DNA from: Nocardia aurantiaca
GTDB taxonomy: Bacteria > Actinomycetota > Actinomycetes > Mycobacteriales > Mycobacteriaceae
DNA: 64,000 nucleotides
NCBI RefSeq assembly: GCF_009708175.1
Contig: NZ_WMBB01000005.1
Span: 248,001-312,000 of the forward strand
Reading direction: 5' to 3'
Positions 8,597 through 19,100 of this stretch are shown here, in pieces. A program made the position numbers and the translations under genes. Numbering within the stretch: position 1 is the stretch's first letter; the number at the start of each line of letters is the position of its first letter. Below the pieces are notes generated by a model. That model was not told the origin of the DNA. It saw nothing but the letters and a program-made list of their open reading frames with translations, and did no database searches.

Positions 8597-9562
8597 TCAG
8601 GCCGCGAAGAAGTCGAGGCGCGAAGCGGACTGGATTTCGCTGTAGTGGGAGGCGTCGCCTTCGATGACCTGGCTGGGGTTGCCGTTGACGTCGACGGGGA
8701 TGTCGCCGGCGAGGGTGATGCGGTGCAGTTTGCGTTGCTGGTCGCCGAAGTCGGCGATTCCGTAGTGCTGGGTGGCGCGATTGTCCCAGATCGCGACGTC
8801 ACCGAGTCGCCAATTCCAGCGGAATGTATTCTCCAGTTTGGTGATTCGTGCTTGCAGCAGGTTGTAGAGGCTGTGGAACTCGGGCGTGGCCAGGTCGCGG
8901 AAGCTCTTGGCGAAGTGGCCGAGTAGCAGCGAGCGTTCACCGGTTTCCGGGTGCACCCGGACGACGGGGTGCAGGGTCTTGTATTCGGTGCTGGTGAATT
9001 CCTCGTACTGTTTGCCGATGTTGGACTGGCCGGACTGGGCGACGTAGTCGTAGAGGTTGCTGTGGGTGGCCCACAGCTGCTCGGTCAACGCGCGCAGCGA
9101 TGTCGGCAGCTGTTCGTAGGCAGCGACGGTCGATGCCCACGTGGTGGCTCCACCATAGCTGGGGAGGGTTACCGAGCGCAGGATCGACGCTTTGGGGATG
9201 CGGTCGACGAAGGTGACGTCGGTGTGCCAGCTGTTGGCGGCGCCTTCGATGGTCAGCAGCTTGGTGCCGAGGGAGGTGAGGGTCGGATGCGGTTCGGTCG
9301 GAGTGCCCAGCAGCTGGGCGAATTCGTACTGCGATTCGTCGTCGAGGTGTTGCTGTTCGGTGAACACGATGACCTTGTGGATCGCCAGCGCCAGCCGGAT
9401 CGCTTCCACCTGCTCGGCGGGGATGCCACCGTCGAGCCGCGGGCCGGTGATCCGTGCGCCGATGTGCTCGCCCAGCTTGTCCACGGTGATTCCCGCCTGA
9501 GCGAAAGTGGCCGCGGCGTCGGCCTCCCGGGCCGCTCGGTCGTCGATGTGTGCCAATGTCAT
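8597..9562 (-). CDS. TauD/TfdA-family Fe(II)/2-oxoglutarate dioxygenase
   Basis: A 321-residue TauD-like protein. The iron ligands are visible as SWHTDVTF (His113, Asp115) and NRATQHYGI (His266), and HRITLAGD gives the 2-oxoglutarate-binding arginine near residue 281. Members hydroxylate alkanesulfonates, sulfate esters or phenoxyacetates, releasing sulfite, sulfate or phenol. ATG 9562 is preceded by AAAAGGAG; the longer upstream frame has no homology. It ends in a strong hairpin and starts 23 bases after the acyl-CoA dehydrogenase-like gene, so the two form one unit. Together with the LLM genes it suggests use of organic sulfur; the actual substrate is unknown. Confidence 0.88.
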   Translation of the reverse strand: MTLAHIDDRAAREADAAATFAQAGITVDKLGEHIGARITGPRLDGGIPAEQVEAIRLALAIHKVIVFTEQQHLDDESQYEFAQLLGTPTEPHPTLTSLGTKLLTIEGAANSWHTDVTFVDRIPKASILRSVTLPSYGGATTWASTVAAYEQLPTSLRALTEQLWATHSNLYDYVAQSGQSNIGKQYEEFTSTEYKTLHPVVRVHPETGERSLLLGHFAKSFRDLATPEFHSLYNLLQARITKLENTFRWNWRLGDVAIWDNRATQHYGIADFGDQQRKLHRITLAGDIPVDVNGNPSQVIEGDASHYSEIQSASRLDFFAA

Positions 9563-9584
9563 TGCCTGTACTCCTTTTCCGGAT

Positions 9585-10775
9585 TCACTCGCCGAGCAGG
9601 AAGTTGCCGATGTACTCGCGGACGCTGTCGCTGCTGGGCGGATGGATGCTTCCCGCCCGCACATCGCGGTAGAGCCGCTCCAATTCGTTGCGGCGGTGGA
9701 TCGATCCGCCACCGCCGATCTCGAGCGCGATATCGACGACGGTGCGTGCGGTGCGGGTGCCGTTTTCCTTCACCGCGAACAGCGCCAGCAGCAACCGATC
9801 CCCGAGGTCGTCACCGCGGGCGAGCACCTCGGTGATGTGATCGAGGTGCGCAGTGGCCGCCTCCAGCGCCAATTCGGCCTCGGCCGCGTGATACTGCACG
9901 AACGGCTTGCCCGCGACGGGCCGGTTGCCGAGGCTCAGTACATTGCGTGTCCGGGCGGATTCGAGCGCGACATCGACTGCGCGGCGGGCGATTCCGAGAT
10001 AAACGTTCACCAGCGCCGGGATCGCCCACGGCAGGATCGAGGAGATGAACGGTCCGGGCTCCGCGCCCCGCTCGTGGACCTCGGCCACGTGTTCCTGAGC
10101 GACGAACACATCGGTGAGCACGGTGTCGTGGCTGGCCGTCGCGCGTACGCCGAGGGTGTCCCACGTCTCCACGGTGCGGACGCCCGCACTGTCACGGGGT
10201 ACGAAAGCATGGATGATGCGTGGATGCTCCGGATCGCTGTCGTCGCGAGCGTGGATGCCCAGCCAGGCCCACGCCGGGGACAGCGAGGTGAAGATCTTGT
10301 GCCCGTTGACGAGATAGCCGCCGTCGACCGGCACCGCGCTGGTGGTGGAATCGTCGATGGCCAGGTCGTTGCCGCGCTCACCATGCCCGGCCGCGATGAC
10401 CTTCCCGGCCGAGACCTCACGCGCGAGCCACTCCAGTGTGGTGTCCCCGGCGGCGATTCGGTCGGCCAGCGGACCTGTCCAGTACAGGTGCATGTTCACA
10501 CCGAGCGCGGTGGCGGGCGCCCAATACGCGAGGGCGCGCTGAGCGCGGTTGAAGTCGGTGAGCGTCCAGCCGAGTCCACCGTGGCTGACCGGGATCGCCG
10601 CCCTCAGATATCCGATCTCCCGCAGTTCGTCGAGATCCTCTGCGAAGAAACGATTGTCGCGATCGTATTCCGCGGCGCGACCGTGGAAACGATGGAGCAG
10701 TGCTTCGGGCAGGACGCCGGGCGTCAGTACCTCCGGAGCGGGTGAATCAGTGGGTTCCACGGCGAGATCTGTCAT
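9585..10775 (-). CDS. Acyl-CoA dehydrogenase-family protein (SfnB/DszC-like)
   Basis: A 396-residue flavoprotein with acyl-CoA dehydrogenase fold elements: an N-terminal helical domain ([20 protein letters not shown], then HGGLGW), the middle beta domain ([40 protein letters not shown]), and a C-terminal helical bundle ([35 protein letters not shown]). A TS block and an RD.RAG.. end like this occur in the desulfurisation monooxygenase group (DszC, SfnB/SfnC) as well as true dehydrogenases, and the neighbours favour the former. ATG 10775 replaces the longer open frame because homology begins there. It is upstream of and probably cotranscribed with the TauD-like gene. Confidence 0.82.
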   Translation of the reverse strand: MTDLAVEPTDSPAPEVLTPGVLPEALLHRFHGRAAEYDRDNRFFAEDLDELREIGYLRAAIPVSHGGLGWTLTDFNRAQRALAYWAPATALGVNMHLYWTGPLADRIAAGDTTLEWLAREVSAGKVIAAGHGERGNDLAIDDSTTSAVPVDGGYLVNGHKIFTSLSPAWAWLGIHARDDSDPEHPRIIHAFVPRDSAGVRTVETWDTLGVRATASHDTVLTDVFVAQEHVAEVHERGAEPGPFISSILPWAIPALVNVYLGIARRAVDVALESARTRNVLSLGNRPVAGKPFVQYHAAEAELALEAATAHLDHITEVLARGDDLGDRLLLALFAVKENGTRTARTVVDIALEIGGGGSIHRRNELERLYRDVRAGSIHPPSSDSVREYIGNFLLGE

Positions 10776-11105
10776 GGCGCAACTGCTTTCGGGGAGATGG
10801 CGATGGCCTTGCCGCACCCGGAAGCGGGCGACGGCGGCGAGGCCGACGCTAGGACGGGGCGAGTGCCGGTGGAAGCAAACCATTCACGAAGAGTCAAATG
10901 ATGGGGGACTCTCGGCGGTCGATGTATTCGATCGCCGGTGGGTCGGCTGCTTCTGCTATTCATGATCGGATTCGCCGATAAGAATCGAATCGAAGAGTCG
11001 ATCTATTTTGTTGATCAACCTGATTCTTATTCTCCGTTGCCACCGGTGCGTGGCCAATGCTTGCTGCTGTCCGCATATTCGACAGTAGAAAGCAGGACGC
11101 AACAC
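10776..11105. promoter_or_regulatory. Divergent intergenic region with nested palindromes
   Basis: This stretch separates two divergent genes and should hold both promoters. Its right half is AT-rich. ATAAGAATC (10978-10986) and GATTCTTAT (11022-11030) are perfect inverted repeats that enclose the perfect palindrome GTTGATCAAC (11010-11019) and a smaller TCGA-agag-TCGA. The structure lies 76 bases or more before the secreted-protein start and could be an operator or a leader hairpin. No open frame here is convincing. Confidence 0.45.
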
Positions 11106-11807
11106 ATGCGCATCAAGAAATTCGCCGGCACTGCGGTACTGGCCAGTGCCGCGCTGGCCGCGGGGACCGGCATCGCCGGGGCCGCACCTGGTCAAGCCGA
11201 CGAAGGCGCCGTCGCCTACAACGCGACGGTGACCGACGAGAGCACGACCATCGTGACCGATTCGGGTTCGCTGGTGGTCGAGAACGGCGTCTTCAAGGTG
11301 AAGGCGGCGAATGGCGCCACCTTGGCGGGAACCGAATTGTCTTTCCGGGTGGATGATTACGTCTTCCCGATCGCCGCTGAAATCAAGGACCGAACCGCGA
11401 CCCTCACCCCGCAATTCGATCTCGCGCACGCGGTGTATCGGCCAGTGGCCCTGCCCTATGAGGATCAGGCGCCTTTCAAGACCCAGTACGACCGGGAACA
11501 GGCGGCCTGGAACCGGCTGGTCACCACGATCGGCACCGGTGCGACGATCGGCACCGCCGTCGGCGGCCTGGCCGGCGCCGCGATCGGCTGCGTCATCGGC
11601 GGAGTGGTAGGCGGAACTCTCACCGGTGCGCTGACCGCCCTGTTCGGCGGGCTGCCCGGAGCGGTCGGCGGCTGCATCGGCGGAGTGGCCGTGGTCGGGT
11701 TCCTCGGCACGGTGATCGGGCAATTGTTCATTACCGCACCGATCACGATTCTCGCTGCGGCACAGTACTTCACGACCATCAACGCACCGTTCACGCCGGT
11801 CAAGTAG
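11106..11807 (+). CDS. Secreted glycine-zipper protein (Nocardia DUF8020-like)
   Basis: A 233-residue protein with a typical Sec signal peptide (MRIKKFAGTAVLASAALAAG, cleaved near GIAGAAP). A beta-rich region follows (DSGSLVVENGVFKVKAANG, LSFRVDDYVFPIAAEI). The C-terminal half is dominated by glycine-zipper segments (GTGATIGTAVGGLAGAAIG, GGVVGGTLTGALTALFGG) with two cysteines (IGCVIGG, GGCIGG). The architecture fits membrane insertion or pore-like oligomers. It resembles secreted proteins of unknown function common in Nocardia, which I recall as DUF8020; that name is from memory. ATG 11106 is preceded by AAAGCAGGA. It stands alone between oppositely oriented genes. Confidence 0.75.
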   Translation: MRIKKFAGTAVLASAALAAGTGIAGAAPGQADEGAVAYNATVTDESTTIVTDSGSLVVENGVFKVKAANGATLAGTELSFRVDDYVFPIAAEIKDRTATLTPQFDLAHAVYRPVALPYEDQAPFKTQYDREQAAWNRLVTTIGTGATIGTAVGGLAGAAIGCVIGGVVGGTLTGALTALFGGLPGAVGGCIGGVAVVGFLGTVIGQLFITAPITILAAAQYFTTINAPFTPVK

Positions 11808-11882
11808 GCCACCTGTCTCGCCCGGTCACGAACGCTCGCGGTCCGTCCTGCTCTGGCACGGGCGGGTCGCGGGGTGCGCGGT

Positions 11883-12764
11883 TCAGGCCACGCCGCGAAG
11901 GCCGTCGCGCGAGATCGATCGATAGTGCTCGGTGATGGCTTCGACCGCGACGGCCTCGATATGGTCTTCGAGTCCACGCCGGGTGACCAGGCGGACATCG
12001 ATTGCTCCCACCTGCGGCAGCTGGCTGATCTCGGCCAGGTCGCAAGGCCCGGCGGACAGAAACGGCAACAGTGCGACCCCGAGTCCCGCCTTCGCGGCCG
12101 ACAGCAGACCGTCGAGATTGCCGGACTCCGCCGTCACCGACACCTCATAGCCGAGCTCACCGAGAGCGTGGACGGCCCGGCGGCGCAGGCCGCACGGTTC
12201 GGCGAAGGCGACGAGGGAAATCGGTCCCGGCGCGGGCGGCAGCTGCCAGTTCTGGGCGGCGAACCATTGCAGGTCCAGCAGTCCCACCTCGGTTCCGACC
12301 GGCTCGGCGGTATTGCCGCCCAGGACGACCACCAGGTCCAGGACGCCCTTGATCACGGCATCGGTGAGTGCGGTGGAGCGATCGATCCGGAAGTGCAGGC
12401 TCGCCTCGGGGTAGGTGGTGGTCAGCACGCCGAGGAGATCGGTCAGCAGGCCGTCGGCCGCGTGCTCGGTCGAACCGATATTGATCTGCGGACGCGGAGA
12501 TTCGGCGAAGCGCTCCAACACCCGGTCCTGGGCGGCCAGCAGCCGTCTGGCCTCCGACACCAGGAGCTCCCCTTCTGGCGTGAAACGTGAAGTGCGACCG
12601 TCTTTTTCGACCAGTGTGCACTTCAGCCTACGTTCCAGCATGCGGATGTGCTGGCTGACGGTGGGCTGGCTCAGATGTAACGCGTCGGCCGCGCGCCGGA
12701 AGCCGCCTGTGTCGGCGATGGTCACGAGCGTGCGCAGGTGCAGCAAATCCAGCGGATCAGGCAT
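11883..12764 (-). CDS. LysR-family transcriptional regulator
   Basis: A 293-residue LTTR: N-terminal winged helix-turn-helix (LLHLRTLVTIADTGGFRRAA, DALHLSQPTVSQHIRMLER, FTPEGELLV) and a C-terminal periplasmic-binding-like effector domain (INIGSTEHAADG, DLVVVLGGN, ESGNLDGLLSAAKAGLGVAL). It is transcribed divergently from the first polyketide synthase gene, with about 360 bases between, the usual arrangement for a pathway regulator. It may control the PKS, its own gene, or the unrelated genes to its left. The small-molecule effector is unknown. Confidence 0.88.
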   Translation of the reverse strand: MPDPLDLLHLRTLVTIADTGGFRRAADALHLSQPTVSQHIRMLERRLKCTLVEKDGRTSRFTPEGELLVSEARRLLAAQDRVLERFAESPRPQINIGSTEHAADGLLTDLLGVLTTTYPEASLHFRIDRSTALTDAVIKGVLDLVVVLGGNTAEPVGTEVGLLDLQWFAAQNWQLPPAPGPISLVAFAEPCGLRRRAVHALGELGYEVSVTAESGNLDGLLSAAKAGLGVALLPFLSAGPCDLAEISQLPQVGAIDVRLVTRRGLEDHIEAVAVEAITEHYRSISRDGLRGVA

Positions 12765-13121
12765 ACCGTACAGTCACCTTCGGGTCGGTCGACGCTGAAG
12801 GACCATCCAACCCTGGATCGAATCAGATTGCCTCCCTTTGAATCTCCGAGATTGCAATGAATTCGAGCGGGCGGCTCGCATGCTCGGTCGTACCTTCTGT
12901 AATCGAATCGATCGGAATTCTGGATGGTGTCATATCAGCGATCGCGATTGCGCGACGAAAATGACTGGTGCACAGCAAGATTCGTGATATTGATGCAGGT
13001 GTGACCTCTGACACCTCCGGTTGGTGGTTCGTTGATATCGCTCGCACAATGGCTGCACGGGGCATTCCGGGCGGGGGTGGTGCTCGAATTCTCTCCGGCT
13101 CAAAAGGAGATCTGATCTGCT
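12765..13121. promoter_or_regulatory. Intergenic control region between LysR gene and PKS operon
   Basis: No supported gene; the 80-residue minus-strand frame here has no recognisable features. The stretch is richer in A+T than its surroundings and holds the inverted repeat AGGTGTGACCTCTGACACCT (12997-13016; 6-base arms, 8-base spacer), a plausible LysR or other operator placed about 105 bases before the PKS start. The PKS ribosome site AAAAGGAGA is at 13102-13110. Confidence 0.5.
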
Positions 13122-16100
13122 GTGAATGAAATTCGATATGCGGGTGACTCCCGTGCGGTTGCCGTGGTGGGTGTCTCGTGCCGACTTCCGGGCGCGGACA
13201 ATCCCGCCGAATTCTGGAATCTGCTGAAGAGCGGCAAGAATGCGATCGGCGCGCCCGGTCCGATTCGATCCGGCGCCGGAGGCGAGGTTGCGGGCCTGGT
13301 CGGCGGCTTTCTCGGTCAGGTGGACCGCTTCGACGCCGCGTTCTTCGGGATCTCGCCCGCCGAGGCTCGGCTGATGGACCCGCAGCAGCGGCTGCTGCTC
13401 GAATTGTCCTGGGAGGCGGCCGAAGACGCCAACATTCCGATCGCTGGGCTGCAGGACGGCGCGACCGGGGTGTTCGCCGGGGCGATGGCCTCGGACTACG
13501 CCGCGCTGGTGGGTGAACGCGGTGCGGAGGCGATCACCCGGCATACGTTGACGGGCTCGAGTCGCGGTACGCTCGCCAACCGCGTCTCCTTCGCCTTCGG
13601 CCTGCGCGGACCGAGCTTCACCGTCGATTCCGGCCAGTCTTCGGGCCTCACCGCGGTTCATCTCGCCTGCGCGAGTCTCGCTGCGGGCGAATCGGATTCG
13701 GCCTTTGCCGCCGCGGTGAACCTGAACCTGACCCGGGACGGCGCATTGGTGGCGGAACGATTCGGCGGCGTCTCGGCGAGCGGGAGGGCCTCGCTGTTCG
13801 ACGCGGACCGGGACGGTTACGTCCGCGGCGAAGGGGCGGTGGTGCTCCTGCTGCGAACCGTGGAACGTGCTGTCGCGGAGGGTGATCGGGTCCTCGCGGT
13901 GATCCGGTCCACCGCGCTGTCCAACGACGGCGGCGGGCGGTCGTTCACGGTGCCGACCGCTGCCGGGCAGTCGGCGGCCATCCGGCGTGCCCTGGAGCTG
14001 GCGGGGATCGGCCCGGGGGATGTGCAGTATGTGGAACTGCACGGGACCGGGACCCGAGCCGGGGATCCGGTGGAGGCGACCGCGCTGGGCGACACGCTCG
14101 GCCGGGACCGGGCCGCGGCGGATCCGCTGCTGGTCGGATCCGTCAAGCCCACGATCGGCCATCTCGAAGGCGCGGCCGGGCTGGCGGGATTGCTGAAGAC
14201 GGTGCTCAGCCTGCGTCACCGTGAACTGCCCCCGACTCTCGGACACGAAAAGCCGGATCCGGCACTGGATCTGGAGGCATCCCACCTGCGCGTGGTGACC
14301 GCCGCGCGGCCGTGGCCGCACCCGGACCGCACTCTGATCGCCGGGGTGAGTTCCTTCGGGATGGGGGGTACCAATGCGCATGTGATCGTCGAGCAGGCCC
14401 CGGCCGGCGCCGATGATTGGCGACAGTTTCTCGCTGCCGAGGGACGCGAGGAGTCCGGTATCACCGCGGTTGTGCCGTTCGTGGTGTCGGGGGCTTCCGG
14501 CCCGGCGCTGCGCGATCAGGGTGCTCGGCTGGCCGAGTTCGCGGCCGTCGACGCGCCCGTCCTGGCCGGGCTCGCCTCGGGACTGGTGCGTGATCGAGTC
14601 GAGTTCGACACGCGTGCGGTGATCCTCGCAGCGGATCGAGACAGTCTGGTGACGCGTCTGCGGGCACTGTCGGAAGGGCGCTCGGCGGCCGGGATGGTCA
14701 CCGGTTCCGGTGCGCAGGGCAGTGTCGGCGTGGTGTTCGGCGGGCAGGGCAGCCAGCGCGCCGGAGCCGGGCGAGATCTATACGAGCGGTTCCCGGCGTT
14801 CCGCGCGTCTTTCGATGCTTCGGCCGAGCTGCTCGACCGGTACCTCGGCGCGGCCGTGCGGTTTTCGGTCCGCGAGGTGGCCTTCGGCGCACCGGGCACC
14901 GAAGGGCTGATCGACCGGACGGTCTACACCCAGCCGGTGATCTTCGCCGTCGAGGTCGCGCTGTACCGGCTGCTGGAATCCTGGGGTGTCGAGGTCGCGG
15001 CGGTGGCCGGGCATTCGATCGGCGGGGTGGTCGCCGCGCATGTAGCCGGTGCCCTGTCGCATGCGGACGCCGCGCGTCTGGTGGCCGCACGCGGCCGCCT
15101 CATGGGCGCATTGCCCACCGGTGGGGCGATGGTGGCGGTGGAGGCCACCGAGGCCGAGGTCGAGTCGGCGATCACCGCGGCCGGTCTGCGCGGCATCGTC
15201 GCGGTGGCCGCGGTGAACGGTCCCCGCGCAGTGGTGATTTCGGGACCCGAAGCCGAGGTCTCCGCGATCTCCGGCACATTGTCGGAATCTGGTCGCAGGG
15301 TGAAGCGCCTGACGGTGTCGCATGCCTTCCACTCCGCCGCGATGGATCCGGTGCTCGCGGAGTTCGAGGCGGAGATCACCGAGTTGTCCTGGAGCGCACC
15401 GCAACTGGTGTTCGTTTCGGACGCGACGGGTGTTCGGATCAGCACGGCGCAGGAACTCGGCCCGCGGTACTGGTCCGGTCACCTGCGTGGGACAGTACGC
15501 TTCGCCGACACCGTGCGGGCCCTGCGGGCCGCGGGAGTGGGCACCTTCGTGGAGCTCGGTGCCGATGCCGTTCTCACGCCCTTGGTGGCGGCCGCGCTGG
15601 CCGATCCCGAGGGTGTCGTCGCGACCGCGGCACTGCGACGCGACCGCGACGAGGTGACCGGTCTGCTGACCGCGGCGGCCGTCGTCCACGTCAACGGCAA
15701 TCGGGTCAACTGGACGGCGATCATTCCACCTGCGGCGCGAATCGAGCTGCCCACCTATGCCTTCCAGCGCGAACGGTATTGGCTCGACACGCCTGCGGAG
15801 CGCACGCCGCGGGGTGAATCCGCATCCTCCGCGGTCACGCCCGCACCGCAGCCCGATCCTCACCCCGCACCGCCAGGCGGGCAGCGGGCCGTTCCGGTCG
15901 AGGGCATCGTCCGAGCGGCCACCGCCGCGGTGCTGGGCCACGGTGACCCGCAGCAGATCGAATTCGCAAGCGCCTACCGGGAACTGGGCCTGGACTCCTT
16001 GGGTGCGGCCGAACTGGCGACCCTGCTGACCCGCGACCTCGGCATCACCGTGACCGCCACCGCCGTCTACGACTATCCGACCCCGCGCGCGCTCACCGCG

Positions 16101-19100
16101 CATCTCGATGATCGTCTGCGCACCGTGTCTGCTCGGAGCACGCGGGTGGAAAGCGGTGCGGATACCGACAGTCGCGCAGCGGGCTCGAGCCGCACCGGCA
16201 CCACGGCGGAGCCCATCGCCATCGTGGCGGTGAGTGGCCGATTCCCCGGCTGCCACGGGTCGCCCGAGGCGCTCTGGGATCTGCTCGCAGCCGGCGGTGA
16301 GGCGATAGCGGAGCTGCCCGCGGACCGGGACTGGGACCTCGCCGTCCTCTCCGATGTGCTGGGCGGATCGGGCGCGCGCGGCGGATTCCTCGACGGTGCG
16401 GCCGATTTCGACGCCGACTTCTTCGGCATCTCACCGCGCGAGGCCGTCGCGATGGATCCCCAGCAGCGGCTGGTCCTGGAATCGGTGTGGGAGCTGTTCG
16501 AGCGCGCGGGCATCGTCCCGGAATCACTCGGCGGCACCCGGACCGCGGTCTATCTCGGCGCGAGCCCCTCCGAATACGGGCCGAGGCTGCACGAGATCAC
16601 CGGCACGGCAGCCGGATTCGGTCTCACCGGCACCTCGCCGAGCGTCTTGTCGGGCCGGGTGTCCTACACGTTCGGGCTGGCCGGACCCGCCCTGACCGTG
16701 GACACGGCCTGCTCCTCATCGCTGGTCGCGCTGCATCTGGCGGTGCGCGCCCTGCGGACGGGGGAAACGGATCTCGCGATCGCCGGAGGCGTGACGGTGA
16801 TGGCCGGGCCCGGCATGTTCACCGAATTCGCGCGGCAGGGCGGCCTGGCGGCGGACGGCCGGTGCAAGGCGTTCGGCGCCGACGCGGACGGCACCGGCTG
16901 GTCGGAGGCGGTGAGTGTGGTGCTGGTGGAAAGACTCTCCGACGCGCGACGGCTCGGGCATGAGGTGCTGGCCCTCGTGCGCGGCAGCGCGGTGAACCAG
17001 GACGGCGCGTCCAACGGCCTGACCGCTCCCAACGGTCCTGCGCAGCAGCGGGTCATCCGCGCGGCGCTCGCCGACGCGGGACTGGCTGCGACCGAGGTGG
17101 ATCTGATCGAGGCGCACGGCACCGGGACCGCGCTCGGCGATCCGATCGAGGCTCAGGCGCTACAGGAGGTATACGGACGAGATCGCGCCGAGCCGGTCTG
17201 GCTGGGCTCGCTGAAATCGAACATCGGTCACACGCAGGCTGCCGCGGGTACCGCGGGAATCACGAAAGCCGTGCTCGCGCTGCGAAATCAGATCATCCCC
17301 GCCACCCTGCACGCACAACCGGCTTCCCCGTTCGTCGATTGGCAGGCGGGAGCGCTGCGGCTGGTGAGCCAACCTCGGCCGTGGCCGCGCGGCGCGCGAC
17401 CCCGGCGGGCGGCGATCTCGTCCTTCGGCATCAGCGGCACCAACGCGCACGTGATCGTGGAGGAAGCGCCCGGCAGTGCGGTCACCGCGCCGTCCGCGGC
17501 GACGACCGAGCCCCTGCCGTTCGTGCTGTCGGGCCGGACCCCGGACGCGCTGCGGGCACAGGCGGATCGGCTCGCCGCCCACGATCCCGGTGCGGGAGTG
17601 CTGGCCACCGCGGATATCGCCGCCGCGTTGATCCGGCACAGAACAGTTTTCACGGCCCGTGCGGTGGTGATCGCCGACGGTGACGTGTCCTTGCGCTCGG
17701 GCCTGAAAGCCCTCGCGGGCGAGTCCACCGCAGCACAGGTCGTCACCGGCCCGGGCAGCTCACGTGGTGCGGTCGGCGTCGTTTTCGGGGGACAGGGCAG
17801 TCAGCGAGCCGGTACCGGACGGCAGTTGTCCGCGCGGTTCCCGGTCTTCCGGGAAGCTTTCGAAAACACCGTGGCGCTGCTCGATCGGCATCTCAGTGCT
17901 GCCGTCGAGTTCCCGCTGCGGGCGGTGGCCTTCGGCGAGCCCGGTACCGAAGGGCTCATCGATCGCACCGTGTACACCCAATCGGTGGTGTTCGCCGTCG
18001 AGGTCGCGCTCTATCGGCTCTGGGAATCCTGGGGCGTTGAAGTGGCCGCGGTGGCGGGGCATTCGATCGGCGGGGTGGTCGCCGCGCATGTCGGGGGCGT
18101 GCTGTCGCTCGAGGACGCGACTCGCCTGGTGGCGACCCGCGCCCGTCTGATGGACGCACTGCCCGCGGGTGGCGCGATGGTCGCGGTGGAGGCCGGAGAG
18201 TCCGACGTGCTGGCCGCGATCAGCGGCTCCGCGACGGCGGACGCGGTATCGATCGCCGCGGTCAACGGACCTCGGGCAGTGGTGATCTCCGGGCCGGACG
18301 CACCGGTGTCCCGGGTCGCGGGCGAGCTGAAGGCAGCGGGCCGGAGGGCGAAGCGGCTGGCGGTCTCGCACGCTTTCCATTCCGCCGCCATGGACCCTGT
18401 CCTCGACGAATTCCGTGCCGTGGTAGCGGATTTGACGTTCGGCGAGGTTACCGGCCCGCGCATCGTCTCCGACCACACAGGCCGTGAGAGCACCGCCGCC
18501 GAACTCGCCGATCCCGAATACTGGGTGCGGCACCTGCGCGGCACGGTGCGCTTCGCCGACGCCGCTCGGACCCTGGCCGATATCGGTGTCGGGGTGATCG
18601 TCGAGCTGGGCGCGGACGCCGTGCTGGCCCCGGCCCTGTCGAGCGCACTCGAGGACATCACCGTGGTCTCGGCGGTCCGCCGCGACCGCGACGAGGTCAC
18701 CGGCCTGCTGCACGCCGCCGCCACCCTGTTCACCCACGGCCAGCACGTGGACTGGTCGGCGGTCGTGCCCGAATCCGGCCGGGTCGCGCTGCCCACCTAC
18801 GCGTTTCAACGACAGCGCTACTGGACCGGGCCCGCCCGCGCTCTCCCCGATCGATTCCCCGGTGAGTGGGTCCACCGCATCGCATGGGAGCCGGTCGCGC
18901 TCACTGCGCCGGCACCGGACGACGCCCGAACCTGGGCGCTGGTCGTCCCCGACGACGGCCTCGCCGACGATTGGGCCCGATCGCTGCGGGCGGCGCTGGG
19001 CACCGCACGGGTCTCGACGCTTCGTGTGAACCCCTCGACCGCAACGAGATCCGCGTTGACAGTGGCGCTCGAGGAAACCGCGGGGGAGACCCTCACGGTG

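Noticed and set aside
12823..13065. An 80-codon minus-strand ORF between the LysR and PKS genes
   Set aside because: No ribosome site, no homology pattern, and it occupies the expected promoter region.
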